From Methylocapsa acidiphila B2 (lineage in GTDB: Bacteria > Pseudomonadota > Alphaproteobacteria > Rhizobiales > Beijerinckiaceae): a DNA stretch of 64,000 bases. Under the pieces are notes generated by a model. The model did no database searches and was not told where the DNA came from. It was given only the letters and a program-made list of their open reading frames with translations. The translations under genes and the position numbers were made by a program. Shown here piece after piece: positions 16,862 to 24,861 of this stretch (positions are counted from its first letter, which is position 1; each line of letters opens with the position of its first letter). The stretch lies in assembly GCF_000427445.1 (NCBI RefSeq), contig NZ_KE386496.1, positions 1,054,001 to 1,118,000 on the forward strand, given 5' to 3'.

Positions 16862-18142
16862 ATGAACGCTGTCTCGCGCTGCCGCTCGAAGCGGCGCATC
16901 CGCATTCGATCTTTGGACCGCAATCGAACTTTTGACGTCGCCGCGGCGCCTCGCTGCCTTGTCGCATTCGCCCTCGCTCTTTCGCTCGGCGCCTGCAACT
17001 CGCTCGGCGGCGGGCCTATCGGCGCCGCTGGGATTGGAGATGGTTCCGGCAATCCACCCAAGGCGCCAACGGCCACCGCGCCCGCCGCCGCCGAACAAAT
17101 CGGCTCCGGTCCGGTCCACGTCGCGCTCATTCTACCTTTAACCCAGGCCTCCGGTCCGAGCGCGCTCGGGCAGTCCCTGCGCAACGCCGCCGAACTGGCG
17201 GTTTCCGAGGCCGGCGCCAATGACATCACGCTGCTCGTCAAGGATGATCACTCGACGCCCGAAGGCGCGCGCATCGCGGCCCAGGCGGCCCTTTCCGACG
17301 GCGCCGACCTCATCATCGGCCCTTTGTTCGCGCCGGACGTGCGCGAGGTCGGGCGGATCGCGCGCGGCGCCGGCAAGCCCGTCATCGCCTTTTCGACCGA
17401 CGCCTCGACCGCCGGGCCGGGCCTCTATTTGCTTTCGTTCCAGGCCGAGGGCTACGTCGACAGAATCATGGATTACTCCGCCTCGAAGGGAAAGAAATCC
17501 ATCGCCGCGCTTATTCCAGACAATGATTATGGCCGTGTCGCGGAAGGCGCCTTCCAGCAGGCCGCGGCGCGCGACAATATCCGCGTCATGGCGATCGAGC
17601 ATTACCAGCCGCAGACGCTCGCGGCCGCCGTGCAAAAGATCGCGGCGCTCGGCGATCAAATCGATTCGTTGTTCATCGCCGAACAGGCCGACGCCATGCC
17701 GTCTGTCTCGCAAGCCCTGACCACCGCGGGGATCAACGCCAAGCGGGTGCAAATCCTCGGCACAGGCCTTTGGAACGACGCGCGCGTGCTCAAGCTGCCC
17801 GCCTTGCAAGGCGCTTGGTTCGCGGCGCCCGACAATGGCGCGTTCAACGCCTTCGCGGCGCGCTACCGCGCCAAATTCGGCTCGGAACCAACGCGGATTT
17901 CAAGCCTTAGTTACGACGCCGTATCGCTCGCCGCGGCGCTCGCCCACACGCAAGGCTCGCAACGCTATTCGGAAAATGTGCTGACCAACCGCTCCGGCTT
18001 CAATGGAGCCGACGGCGTCTTTCGATTTCGTCCGGACGGGTCGAACGAACGCGGCCTGACCGTTCTCCAGATCAACAATGGCGCGGCCGCGCCGATCAGC
18101 CCCGCGCCGCACTCCTTCGCCGGGTCGGCTTCCGCGACATAG
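16862..18142 (+). CDS. LppC-type lipoprotein, penicillin-binding protein activator
   Basis: A 426-residue lipoprotein. The lipobox LSLGAC gives acylation at about Cys42, followed by a Gly/Pro/Ala linker. A periplasmic-binding-protein-like domain then begins at VHVALILPLTQASGPSALGQ, with DLIIGPLFAPDVREVGRIAR, IAALIPDNDYGRVAEGAF and SYDAVSLAAALA. It corresponds to the C-terminal domain of LpoA, and alphaproteobacterial homologues lack the TPR part. Role: periplasmic factor linked to peptidoglycan synthesis, inferred from the family. GGAGG 9 bases before the ATG fixes the start, and an upstream TTG has no spacing to it. It is divergent from rsmI. Confidence 0.85.
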   Translation: MNAVSRCRSKRRIRIRSLDRNRTFDVAAAPRCLVAFALALSLGACNSLGGGPIGAAGIGDGSGNPPKAPTATAPAAAEQIGSGPVHVALILPLTQASGPSALGQSLRNAAELAVSEAGANDITLLVKDDHSTPEGARIAAQAALSDGADLIIGPLFAPDVREVGRIARGAGKPVIAFSTDASTAGPGLYLLSFQAEGYVDRIMDYSASKGKKSIAALIPDNDYGRVAEGAFQQAAARDNIRVMAIEHYQPQTLAAAVQKIAALGDQIDSLFIAEQADAMPSVSQALTTAGINAKRVQILGTGLWNDARVLKLPALQGAWFAAPDNGAFNAFAARYRAKFGSEPTRISSLSYDAVSLAAALAHTQGSQRYSENVLTNRSGFNGADGVFRFRPDGSNERGLTVLQINNGAAAPISPAPHSFAGSASAT

Positions 18143-18635
18143 ATTCATCCAGGGGGACGATAGCGCTCCGATCCTCATCGCCCAAGGATCTCAGCGACCG
18201 CACGCCGGTCCCGTTAAGCCCCATGCGGCCCCCGCCCTTTGACCTCTTGGCGGCGCCAAATTGCGCAAAAGCGCGTTCCAATCGAATGGACCGGCCCAAT
18301 CGATGAGAATTCGCTCCAGATCAATATGTTGGAGCTGTTCCGATCGAAAAAGTCGATCAACTTTTTCGGAACATGCTCCGGCGGGCGGCGTCACGCGCGC
18401 AGGAACCGATGCGCCGCGGCCGCGTTTCGAAAATGGCCGCATCGGGACGGCGTCATAAGGAAGCAAGCCGGAGAAAGATCGCGATCTCGGCCTCGAACAG
18501 ACCTCGCTTCGCCACCACAGCGACATATCTTCAAGCGAATATCGAACTGTCGCCGTCCAGAAGCCGGAGCGGCCCGCTGCATTGGGCGGCGCCCCTCGGT
18601 TCGGCGCGCCGAGACATCCGAGTTGGAGCTCCGTC
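18143..18635. other. gene-free stretch containing repeat copy B
   Basis: About 490 bases without a credible gene. Frames here lack ribosome sites and family character. The only structure seen is the dispersed repeat at 18271-18385. The rest, 18386-18635, shows no feature beyond the Shine-Dalgarno region of the next gene. Confidence 0.6.
18271..18385. repeat. dispersed intergenic repeat, copy B (best preserved)
   Basis: The clearest copy. GCGTTCCAATCGAATGGACC is the left arm and CCAGATCAATATGTTGGAGC the core. The perfect 9-base inverted repeat CGAAAAAGT-CGATCA-ACTTTTTCG follows at about 18345-18368, and GGAACATGCTCCGG ends the unit. It lies 129 bases downstream of the lipoprotein gene and could act as a hairpin at its 3' end. 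Confidence 0.82.
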
Positions 18636-18797
18636 ATGTCTCTTTCCACGGTCATTCTGATCATCGTCATCTTGTTGCTTCTAGGGGCGATCCCATCCTG
18701 GCCTTACAGTCGGCGCTGGGGCTACGCTCCTTCGGGCGCACTCGGCGCGATCCTGTTGATCGTCGTCATCGTTCTCCTCGCGCGCGGCGGCCTTTGA
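18636..18797 (+). CDS. DUF3309 small membrane protein
   Basis: A 53-residue protein of the DUF3309 type: MSLSTVILIIVILLLLGAIP, then the conserved loop WPYSRRWGYAPSG, then a second helix ALGAILLIVVIVLLARGG. Two membrane passes flank the polar aromatic loop. GGAG 7 bases upstream supports the ATG. Function is unknown in the family. A related gene follows 150 bases on behind an EcfG-type promoter, suggesting both belong to envelope stress physiology. Confidence 0.85.
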   Translation: MSLSTVILIIVILLLLGAIPSWPYSRRWGYAPSGALGAILLIVVIVLLARGGL

Positions 18798-18867
18798 CGG
18801 CGGAGCGCGGCGCGCCCGTCAATTGGCGAATTAAAACACCAACGCTGCAATAATATGCCGCATCTTT

Positions 18868-18892
18868 GGAACCAATCGCCAAGTCAGCCGTT
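18868..18892 (+). promoter_or_regulatory. EcfG-type general stress promoter
   Basis: GGAAC (18868-18872), 16 bases, CGTT (18889-18892). This is a full match to the GGAAC-N16/17-CGTT element of alphaproteobacterial EcfG sigma factors. It points to the small membrane protein gene 59 bases downstream. The EcfG, NepR and PhyR genes lie about 2 kb away. Confidence 0.75.
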
Positions 18893-18950
18893 CCCGCTAC
18901 GCACGATCGTGCGAATTCATAAAAGAAACGGCATAAGAGGGAGACGACTC

Positions 18951-19133
18951 ATGGCATTTACGTTTATTTTCCTGATCCTGGTCGGCACGGCGCTCGTGGC
19001 TTCGCTTCCACGTTGGTCGTTCAGCCGCGACTGGGGCTATGGCCCATCGATCGGTTTCGGCCTCGTCTTTGGGTTGGCGCTTTTGATCGCCGTCACCAAC
19101 GCCTTGAACGGCATCGGCGACGCACAGCACTAA
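18951..19133 (+). CDS. small two-helix membrane protein related to DUF3309
   Basis: A 60-residue protein: MAFTFIFLILVGTALVASLP, loop RWSFSRDWGYGPSIG, helix FGLVFGLALLIAVTNALNG. The loop copies the SR-x-WGY-x-PS pattern of the preceding DUF3309 protein, so the two are probably paralogues. AGAGGGAG lies 8 bases before the ATG; an in-frame ATG at 18855 lies upstream of the promoter -35 and is rejected. A complete EcfG-type promoter precedes it, predicting general-stress induction. Confidence 0.78.
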   Translation: MAFTFIFLILVGTALVASLPRWSFSRDWGYGPSIGFGLVFGLALLIAVTNALNGIGDAQH

Positions 19134-19134
19134 G

Positions 19135-19177
19135 GCGTGTCGCGAAAGACCAAATCGGTTTTTCGTTCGCGACACGC
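19135..19177 (+). terminator. long hairpin after the DUF3309-like gene
   Basis: The perfect 12-base inverted repeat GCGTGTCGCGAA / TTCGCGACACGC begins one base after the stop codon. Its loop itself pairs AAGACC with GGTTTTT and contains five U. It is terminator-like, although no U run follows the outer stem. Confidence 0.6.
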
Positions 19178-19309
19178 TCCGGCCTTTCGAGTGCGATCCG
19201 GGCCCTTTGATAAAGGCCCTGTCGACTTAGGTCCCGCCGGTCGGAAAACGTCCTAATCGCGCTTCGACCGCGGTCCGTCTGCGAGGCAGCTTCGCGAGTG
19301 CAAAAGAAA

Positions 19310-19630
19310 ATGTCCAATGCCAAGCCTCCCGAAGACGCCTCGCAGGATATTGCGGCCGATCTGGCAGCCTTGCGGGAAGACTTCGCCAATTTGACCGCTT
19401 CGGTCTCGGCGCTTCTTCACGCCGAGGCTTCCGCCAAAGCCGACACGGTTTTGGGAGCCGTCGAGCGCGCGCGGCAAAAAATTTCGGAGACCGCGGCCGA
19501 AGCCAAGGATCGCGCGGCGACCGCGGCCCCGGATCTCGAGGCGGCTATTGAGCGCAATCCGCTCACAGCCGTGCTGGTCGCGATGGCCGCAGGATTCCTA
19601 TTCGGAATGTTGAGCCGCTCGCGCACATGA
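19310..19630 (+). CDS. ElaB/YqjD-like (DUF883-type) membrane-anchored protein
   Basis: A 106-residue protein with an acidic, Ala-rich helical body (DIAADLAALREDFANLTASV, then a long amphipathic helix) and a C-terminal membrane helix LTAVLVAMAAGFLFGMLSRS. This is the layout of ElaB/YqjD proteins, inner-membrane proteins linked to stationary phase and stress. The ATG at 19310 is chosen; an in-frame GTG at 19298 is an alternative, as neither has a strong ribosome site. The stop overlaps the next gene by four bases, so the two are coupled. Confidence 0.75.
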   Translation: MSNAKPPEDASQDIAADLAALREDFANLTASVSALLHAEASAKADTVLGAVERARQKISETAAEAKDRAATAAPDLEAAIERNPLTAVLVAMAAGFLFGMLSRSRT

Positions 19631-20166
19631 TCGCGCTGTTCGAGCGGATCGCGCGAGGCGCGGCCGCGCCGTTCGAGCAAGTGGGCGAGCGTCTGCTTAA
19701 AAAGGGCGCGTTTCTTCTGATTGCGCTCTTTTGCCTGTTCTTCGCATCGGTCTTCTTGACGATCGCCCTTTACGTCTTCGTTCAGAGCCTGGAAGGAAGC
19801 GCCATCGCCGCGCTTGGCGTAGGCGGCGCCTATCTATGCGTAGGGCTCATTTGCCTTTTTATCGCCATGAGATCCCGATCCTCAAGGGACGTTCCGGACG
19901 CGGCCCCCGCAAAGCTCGCGCAAACGCCCCCACCCGAAGAGCCGGCTCCGCAATTCGCAGCCAATATTGACGGCGCTCTCGGCCCGTTGATCGACATCCT
20001 GAGTCGCGGCGGCTACGAGCGCGAGCGGATGGCGGTCGAGACCGGGGCAGCAATCGCCAAGCAGCTCAATCCATTGTCCGTCGTCACGTTCGCGATCGTC
20101 GCCGGCTTCATCCTCGGCCGCAGCCTCGGAGGCCCACGCGAGCCGCCGCGCGGCGACGCGAGCTAG
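19627..20166 (+). CDS. phage holin family / YqjE-like membrane protein
   Basis: A 179-residue protein with two central membrane helices (FLLIALFCLFFASVFLTIAL and AALGVGGAYLCVGLICLFIA), a Pro-rich cytoplasmic linker and a further hydrophobic segment VTFAIVAGFILGRSLGG near the C-terminus. The holin-like (DUF1469-type) label is a fold family and does not imply lysis. In enterobacteria yqjD-yqjE are adjacent, and the same pairing with ATGA overlap is seen here. It converges with phyR, whose stop is five bases away. Confidence 0.75.
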   Translation: MIALFERIARGAAAPFEQVGERLLKKGAFLLIALFCLFFASVFLTIALYVFVQSLEGSAIAALGVGGAYLCVGLICLFIAMRSRSSRDVPDAAPAKLAQTPPPEEPAPQFAANIDGALGPLIDILSRGGYERERMAVETGAAIAKQLNPLSVVTFAIVAGFILGRSLGGPREPPRGDAS

Positions 20167-20171
20167 CGCGT

Positions 20172-20996
20172 TCAGACAAGCGCGGCGCTCGCCTCAGGCC
20201 GATCCTTGCGATGCGATTTGCGATCGAAAAACAACGCCTGGCTGATCACCGCCTTGAGACTGTCCACGCCGAAAGGCTTGGTCACGAGAAAGGCCGGCTC
20301 GGGCGGCGTGCCGGTCAAGTAACGCTCAGGATAGGCCGTGATGAAGATGACCGGCACCGAGAAGGCCGCGAGGATCTCGTTCACCGCCTCGAGGCCCGAA
20401 CTCCCGTCCGCCAATTGAATGTCAGCGAGGATCAAGCCGGGCCGTTCCTTGCCGACCGTGTCGACGGCCTCTCTATGCGTGCGGGCGACGCCGATGACCC
20501 GATGCCCCTGTTCCTCGACCAAAGTCTGGAGGTCGAGCGCAATGAAGGGCTCGTCCTCGATGATGACGACATCCGTCCGAATTTGATTAGCGATCTCCTT
20601 GCCGGCGGCGTCGATCAGGGCCGCAGCCTCGTCCAGCGAGCAATCAAGCGTTTGCGCGACCTCGGCGGTGTCGAACCCTTCGAGCGAGCTGAGGAGAAAA
20701 GCGATGCGTGGCCGCAGAGTGATGGCGTCGAGATTGCGCTGAGCGCCGACCGCGTCCCCGGAAAACTCGACCTCGTCGACATGCTCATTGACGGGCATGG
20801 ACGCCCAAACCTTGAGGAAGATGCGATAAAGCGACGTCCGCACGTCGCCGCCTATCTCGAACTCGCCGGGGTCGGCGACGATCGCCTCAAGCGCGGCCAG
20901 CACATAGGCGTCGCCCCCGGCCTGCGATCCCGTCAGAGCGCGCGCGAACCGCCGCAGATAGGGAATATAGGAAGAAATGGTCTGAGATACCGACAT
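20172..20996 (-). CDS. phyR: general stress response regulator PhyR
   Basis: A 274-residue hybrid. The N-terminal sigma-like domain (residues 1-130, YIPYLRRFARALTGSQAGGD, LLSSLEGFDTAEVAQTLDCS) mimics EcfG. The C-terminal receiver runs from VVIIEDEPFIALDL, with phospho-acceptor Asp192 in LILADIQLADG and the conserved lysine in LVTKPFG. Phosphorylated PhyR sequesters the anti-sigma NepR and frees EcfG. AAAGGG precedes the ATG at 20996, and a longer frame adds 11 residues without support. It is divergent from nepR-ecfG. A PhyR-specific histidine kinase gene is not in the window. Confidence 0.95.
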   Translation of the reverse strand: MSVSQTISSYIPYLRRFARALTGSQAGGDAYVLAALEAIVADPGEFEIGGDVRTSLYRIFLKVWASMPVNEHVDEVEFSGDAVGAQRNLDAITLRPRIAFLLSSLEGFDTAEVAQTLDCSLDEAAALIDAAGKEIANQIRTDVVIIEDEPFIALDLQTLVEEQGHRVIGVARTHREAVDTVGKERPGLILADIQLADGSSGLEAVNEILAAFSVPVIFITAYPERYLTGTPPEPAFLVTKPFGVDSLKAVISQALFFDRKSHRKDRPEASAALV

Positions 20997-21125
20997 TGAA
21001 CATGCCCTTTCGACCGCGGCCTTGGCCACGGCGATCTATTCGGGGGCGCCTTACGATCGCAACAGGCGCGGCGGGCCAGGACAGCTGAAACACGCCGTAA
21101 TGGTTAAGAAAGGGGTTGAACGCCT

Positions 21126-21151
21126 GGAACTTTACGCGCCCTCGATGCGTT
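21126..21151 (+). promoter_or_regulatory. EcfG-type promoter of nepR-ecfG
   Basis: GGAAC (21126-21130), 17 bases, CGTT (21148-21151), matching the general stress consensus. It lies 145 bases before nepR in the divergent region with phyR, predicting autoactivation of the nepR-ecfG operon. Confidence 0.78.
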
Positions 21152-21177
21152 GGATGCCGACGTTGACGGCAAGTTTG

Positions 21178-21235
21178 CATGGCGGAAAAGGCTAATCAAG
21201 ATTACATGGCGGAACAGGCTAATCAAGGCTCTTGA
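21178..21235 (+). repeat. duplicated 27-base unit and 18-codon leader frame before nepR
   Basis: CATGGCGGAA-A/C-AGGCTAATCAAG occurs at 21178-21200 and again at 21205-21227, with one difference and a unit length of 27 bases. Because 27 is nine codons, the duplication stays in frame. An ATG at 21179 reads MAEKANQDYMAEQANQGS and stops at 21233-21235. The unit lies between the EcfG-type promoter and nepR. Translation is unproven, since the ribosome site (GGCAAG) is weak. Confidence 0.6.
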
Positions 21236-21295
21236 GAAGACACTTGCGCTCGTTGGCTCGATGACGTTCGCAAGCCGGCCGTCACTGGGGGAAGA

Positions 21296-21628
21296 ATGAA
21301 AGACAAAGAAAGCCAAAGCAATGGTGGCCAAGTGACGAAGGCGACAAAATCGGGCGGGACGATAAATAAGGGGATCGAATCTTTAGCGGACGCGGCGCTC
21401 GGCGAGAAGTGTCCGTCAATGCAGTTACAAGAGGCCGAAGGCGCCAACGCGCTCACTTCGCCGCGCGCCAAAAGGGGGGTGCCCAAGAATGACATCACCG
21501 AGCAAATTGGCTTAGGCTTGCGAAGCGTTTATGAGGACGTGCTGGCGCAGCCGGTGCCGGATCGCTTCTTCGAGCTCCTTCGGCAGCTCGAAACAGCCGG
21601 AGCGCATTCCAAGAAAGGCGCAACGTGA
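21296..21628 (+). CDS. nepR: anti-sigma factor NepR
   Basis: A 110-residue protein whose last 45 residues are the NepR core: ITEQIGLGLRSVYEDVLAQP followed by VPDRFFELLRQLE, the helices that clamp EcfG or bind PhyR. The N-terminal 65 residues are polar and look disordered, longer than in many NepR proteins. GGGGGAAG lies just before the ATG, supporting the long form, while Met42 is an alternative. Its stop overlaps the ecfG GTG start by four bases. It is expressed from the EcfG-type promoter upstream. Confidence 0.9.
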   Translation: MKDKESQSNGGQVTKATKSGGTINKGIESLADAALGEKCPSMQLQEAEGANALTSPRAKRGVPKNDITEQIGLGLRSVYEDVLAQPVPDRFFELLRQLETAGAHSKKGAT

Positions 21629-22263
21629 CAGTCACGCACAAGGAACATGCGGGCGACCTGGTCACGGAGGACGCGCCGCCGGCGCAGAGCGCCAGCGCCC
21701 AGATGACGGCGGATCTTCTCACCGTCATTCCCAACCTGCGCGCCTTCGCGGTGTCCCTGTGCGGCAATCTCGACCGCGCCGACGACCTCGTCCAGGAGAC
21801 CCTGGTCAAGGCGTGGAGCAAGCTCGGCTCCTTCGTCGAGGGCACCAATCTGCGGGCCTGGCTCTTCACCATCCTGCGCAACATTTATTATTCCGAATAT
21901 CGCAAGCGGCGGAGGGAAGTCGCCGATTCTGACGGGGCGATCGCCGCGAGGCTCTCTGCCGCGCCGGCGCAAAACAGCCATATGGACATGCTCGATTTTC
22001 GCGCGGCGCTTCAGCAATTGCCGGCCGATCAACGCGAAGCCCTGATCCTAATCGGCGCCTCCGGCCTTTCCTATGAAGAGGCGGCCGGCGTCTGCGGATG
22101 CGCCGTCGGCACCATGAAGAGCCGCGTCAATAGGGCCAGAGGTCGTCTCGCCGAGATCTTGTCGATCAGCTCGAGCAGCGAGTTCGGACATGATGGCGAT
22201 TGGCAGGGGCTCGATCCCGTTCTGTTCGGCCAGCGCTATTCGCATGGCGGCGGAGGCGACTAG
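21625..22263 (+). CDS. ecfG: general stress ECF sigma factor EcfG
   Basis: A 212-residue ECF15-group sigma factor. Region 2: LLTVIPNLRAFAVSLCGNLD, RADDLVQETLVKAWSKLGSF, LRAWLFTILRNIYYSEYRKR. Region 4: LPADQREALILIGASGLSYE followed by EAAGVCGCAVGTMKSRVNRA. It directs RNA polymerase to GGAAC-N16/17-CGTT promoters, two of which are visible in this window. The GTG start overlapping nepR (GTGA) is used. Control is by the PhyR-NepR partner switch encoded alongside. Confidence 0.93.
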   Translation: MTVTHKEHAGDLVTEDAPPAQSASAQMTADLLTVIPNLRAFAVSLCGNLDRADDLVQETLVKAWSKLGSFVEGTNLRAWLFTILRNIYYSEYRKRRREVADSDGAIAARLSAAPAQNSHMDMLDFRAALQQLPADQREALILIGASGLSYEEAAGVCGCAVGTMKSRVNRARGRLAEILSISSSSEFGHDGDWQGLDPVLFGQRYSHGGGGD

Positions 22264-22415
22264 CACGTCGATCGGGACGTCAGGATCGTGCTGGTCCGAC
22301 AATTCGGCCGCACCGGTCGGCTGAAGTCCAACGCCTTGCCCTCCGCAACCTGGCGCGCGACGCTTGAGGGCCGGTTCGATATTCCACAGGTTCAACGCGG
22401 TCTGCTGCTGCTCGG

Positions 22416-23819
22416 ATGGAAAACGACGCCAAAACACGGGTCGAATCCGACAGTTTCGGCCCGATCGAGGTTCCCGCCGATCGCTATTGGGGGGCGCAGA
22501 CACAGCGCTCCCGCATCCATTTCGCGATCGGCGCGGAAAAAATGCCGCTCGCCATCATCCGTGCGCTCGCTCTCGTCAAGCGCATCGCGGCCGAGGTCAA
22601 TTGCGACCTGGGGCTCTTGCCGCCTCCCCTCTTCAATGCGATCGAAGCCGCCGCGCGTGACATCGAGGAGGGTCGCTTAGACGAAGAATTTCCTCTGCTC
22701 GTCTGGCAGACTGGATCCGGCACGCAAACCAATATGAACGTCAATGAGGTGATCGCCAATCGCGCCAATGAAATGCTCGGCGCGCCACGCGGTGCAAAGG
22801 ATCCGGTTCATCCAAACGATCACGTCAATCTCGGCCAATCTTCGAATGACTGCTTTCCGACGGCCATGCATATCGCCGCGGTCCTGGAGATCAAGCATAG
22901 GCTGGAGCCGGCTTTGCGCGATCTGGTTCTGGCGCTGCGGCGGAAGTCCGAGGCCTTCGCCTCGATCGTGAAGATCGGGCGCACCCATATGCAAGATGCG
23001 ACGCCTGTGACCTTGGGTCAGGAATTCTCCGGTTATGCGGCGCAGGTGGAATATGGGATTGAGAGACTCGAAGCGACTTTGCCAGGCCTCTATCGCCTCG
23101 CCCAGGGCGGCACCGCCGTCGGCACGGGGCTCAACTCCAGGCGCGGCTTTGGCGAGGCTTTCGCGGCAAAGATCGCCGCCGTAACGGGACTGCCCTTCGT
23201 CTCGGCGCCGAACAAGTTCGAGGCGCTCGCCAGCCATGACGCCTGCCTCTTCACCCATGGCGCGCTGAATACGATCGCCGCGAGCCTTTTCAAGATCGCC
23301 AATGACATTCGCCTCGCCGGCAGCGGCCCACGCTCTGGGCTCGGCGAGCTAATCTTGCCGGAAAACGAGCCGGGCTCCTCGATCATGCCGGGCAAAGTCA
23401 ATCCGACCCAGGCCGAAGCCCTGAGCATGGCGTGCGCCCGCGTCTTCGGAAACCAGACGACGATCGCCTTCGGCGGATCGCAAGGCCATTTCGAGCTCAA
23501 CGTCTATAAGCCGATCATCGCCTATTGCCTGCTCGAGAGCCTGCGCCTTCTCGCCGATGCCGCAAACAGTTTCCGCGTCTATTGCGTCGAAGGGCTTGAG
23601 CCCGATCGCGCGCGGATCGACGAACTGGTGCGTCGATCCTTGATGCTGGTCACCGCGCTCGCGCCTAAAATTGGCTATGACCGCGCGGCGCAAATCGCCA
23701 AAGCGGCCCATGCCCACGGCACGACCCTGCGCGAGGAGGCGCTATCCTCGGGCTTTGTCACCGCCGAGGAATTCGACGCCTTGGTTCGGCCGGAGACGAT
23801 GATCGCGCCGCGCGACTAG
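22416..23819 (+). CDS. fumC: class II fumarate hydratase FumC
   Basis: Oxygen-stable, iron-free fumarase interconverting fumarate and malate in the TCA cycle. The 467 residues match the family. [20 protein letters not shown] is at about 97-116, [20 protein letters not shown] follows, the catalytic histidine lies in [10 protein letters not shown] (188-197), and the superfamily signature [11 protein letters not shown] is at 320-330. It starts 152 bases after ecfG. Repeat copy C lies between it and the convergent uppP gene. Confidence 0.96.
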   Translation: MENDAKTRVESDSFGPIEVPADRYWGAQTQRSRIHFAIGAEKMPLAIIRALALVKRIAAEVNCDLGLLPPPLFNAIEAAARDIEEGRLDEEFPLLVWQTGSGTQTNMNVNEVIANRANEMLGAPRGAKDPVHPNDHVNLGQSSNDCFPTAMHIAAVLEIKHRLEPALRDLVLALRRKSEAFASIVKIGRTHMQDATPVTLGQEFSGYAAQVEYGIERLEATLPGLYRLAQGGTAVGTGLNSRRGFGEAFAAKIAAVTGLPFVSAPNKFEALASHDACLFTHGALNTIAASLFKIANDIRLAGSGPRSGLGELILPENEPGSSIMPGKVNPTQAEALSMACARVFGNQTTIAFGGSQGHFELNVYKPIIAYCLLESLRLLADAANSFRVYCVEGLEPDRARIDELVRRSLMLVTALAPKIGYDRAAQIAKAAHAHGTTLREEALSSGFVTAEEFDALVRPETMIAPRD

Positions 23820-23822
23820 ATC

Positions 23823-23892
23823 GCTGGTCGATCCAATGGATGCATCCAATCGAACTGCGGTCAGATCAATAGGTTAGCGCAGTTCCGGACGC
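23823..23892. repeat. dispersed intergenic repeat, copy C
   Basis: A shorter copy with GATCCAATGGATGCATCCAA (containing the palindrome GGATGCATCC) and the core TCAGATCAATAGGTTAGCGC followed by AGTTCCGGA. The AAAAAGT/ACTTTTT module is absent. It fills the 74-base gap between the convergent fumC and uppP stops. Confidence 0.6.
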
Positions 23893-23893
23893 T

Positions 23894-24769
23894 TCAGTTA
23901 TGTAGCCAGCCGAAATAAACGGCGACAAGAAGATAGACGCCCATGAGGCCGCGATAGACGACGAAGGGCCAGGCAGAAAAATTCTCGAGAATGCGCAAGA
24001 GGCCCCAAATCGCGACAAAGGCCGAAATCGACGCGATCACGAGGCCAAAGCCCAGGATGGACCAGCCCTGCGCGTCGAGATGCGCCTTATGCAATTCCCA
24101 AATTTCCAGCAGGCCGGCCGCGGCGATCGCGGGGAGCCCGAGAAGAAAAGAGAAGCGCGCCGCCTCGGCGCGCCGGAAGTCGAGGGAGAGGGCCGCCGTC
24201 AATGTCGAACCGGAGCGTGAGACGCCGGGGATAAGCGCGCCGATCTGCGCCAGGCCGATGACGAGCGCGTCTTTCAGCGTCGCATGGTCGAGGGTGCGCT
24301 TGTGCCGCGAATAAAGCTCCGCGAGCGCCAGAAGCGCGGACATGACGATGCAGGCGATGCCGATGACGACCAGCGAGCGCAAAGGCGAGTTGCAGGCGTT
24401 GAGGACCGGCTTGAGCAATTTGCCGGCGATGACGATCGGCACGGTCGCCAGGACGATCCAGGCCGCGAAACGGAAATTCCAATCGTGAAATCTTCCGCGC
24501 GCGGCGGCAGCGACCGAGCCGAATAAAAGGCCGCGAACGTCGGGCCAGAAATAGCTGATCACGGCGGCGAGAGCCGCGACCTGCATGGCCGCCGAAAAGG
24601 CCGAGCCTGGGTCCTGCCAGCCAAGCAGCGCTGGGACGATCCGCATATGCGCGGTCGAGGAGATCGGCAAAAGCTCAGTCAGGCCTTGAACCACGCCGAG
24701 AACGCCCACCTTGGCGTAGCCGAGCGCGACGAAGCCGGTGTCCAGCCCTTCAGTGCAGGCAGAGGCCAT
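23894..24769 (-). CDS. uppP: undecaprenyl-diphosphatase UppP (BacA)
   Basis: Integral membrane phosphatase that recycles undecaprenyl pyrophosphate to the carrier lipid for peptidoglycan synthesis and confers bacitracin tolerance. The 291 residues have about eight helices. Family motif one is GVVQGLTELLPISSTAHMRI, slightly different from the common ...LPISSTGH form. Motif two is IPGVSRSGSTLTAALSLDFR with the catalytic Ser/Arg loop. It converges with fumC and lies downstream of the BrkB-type gene on the same strand, 92 bases apart. Confidence 0.9.
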   Translation of the reverse strand: MASACTEGLDTGFVALGYAKVGVLGVVQGLTELLPISSTAHMRIVPALLGWQDPGSAFSAAMQVAALAAVISYFWPDVRGLLFGSVAAAARGRFHDWNFRFAAWIVLATVPIVIAGKLLKPVLNACNSPLRSLVVIGIACIVMSALLALAELYSRHKRTLDHATLKDALVIGLAQIGALIPGVSRSGSTLTAALSLDFRRAEAARFSFLLGLPAIAAAGLLEIWELHKAHLDAQGWSILGFGLVIASISAFVAIWGLLRILENFSAWPFVVYRGLMGVYLLVAVYFGWLHN

Positions 24770-24861
24770 GATCTTGTCTTCCCTGGAGGTTTGCGTAACG
24801 GGATGCGGCGTGCGGCCTTTTTTCCAGACTCAGACGAGAAGATCAACGCGAAACCTGAGCT

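Noticed and set aside
18368-18392. GGAAC-N16-CGTC as an EcfG promoter
   Set aside because: The -10 has a mismatch, GGAAC is part of dispersed repeat copy B, and the nearest gene start is about 240 bases away.
19627-20166. Prophage remnant because of the holin-like protein
   Set aside because: No endolysin, integrase or structural phage genes are nearby. The gene pairs with an ElaB/YqjD-like gene as in normal chromosomes.
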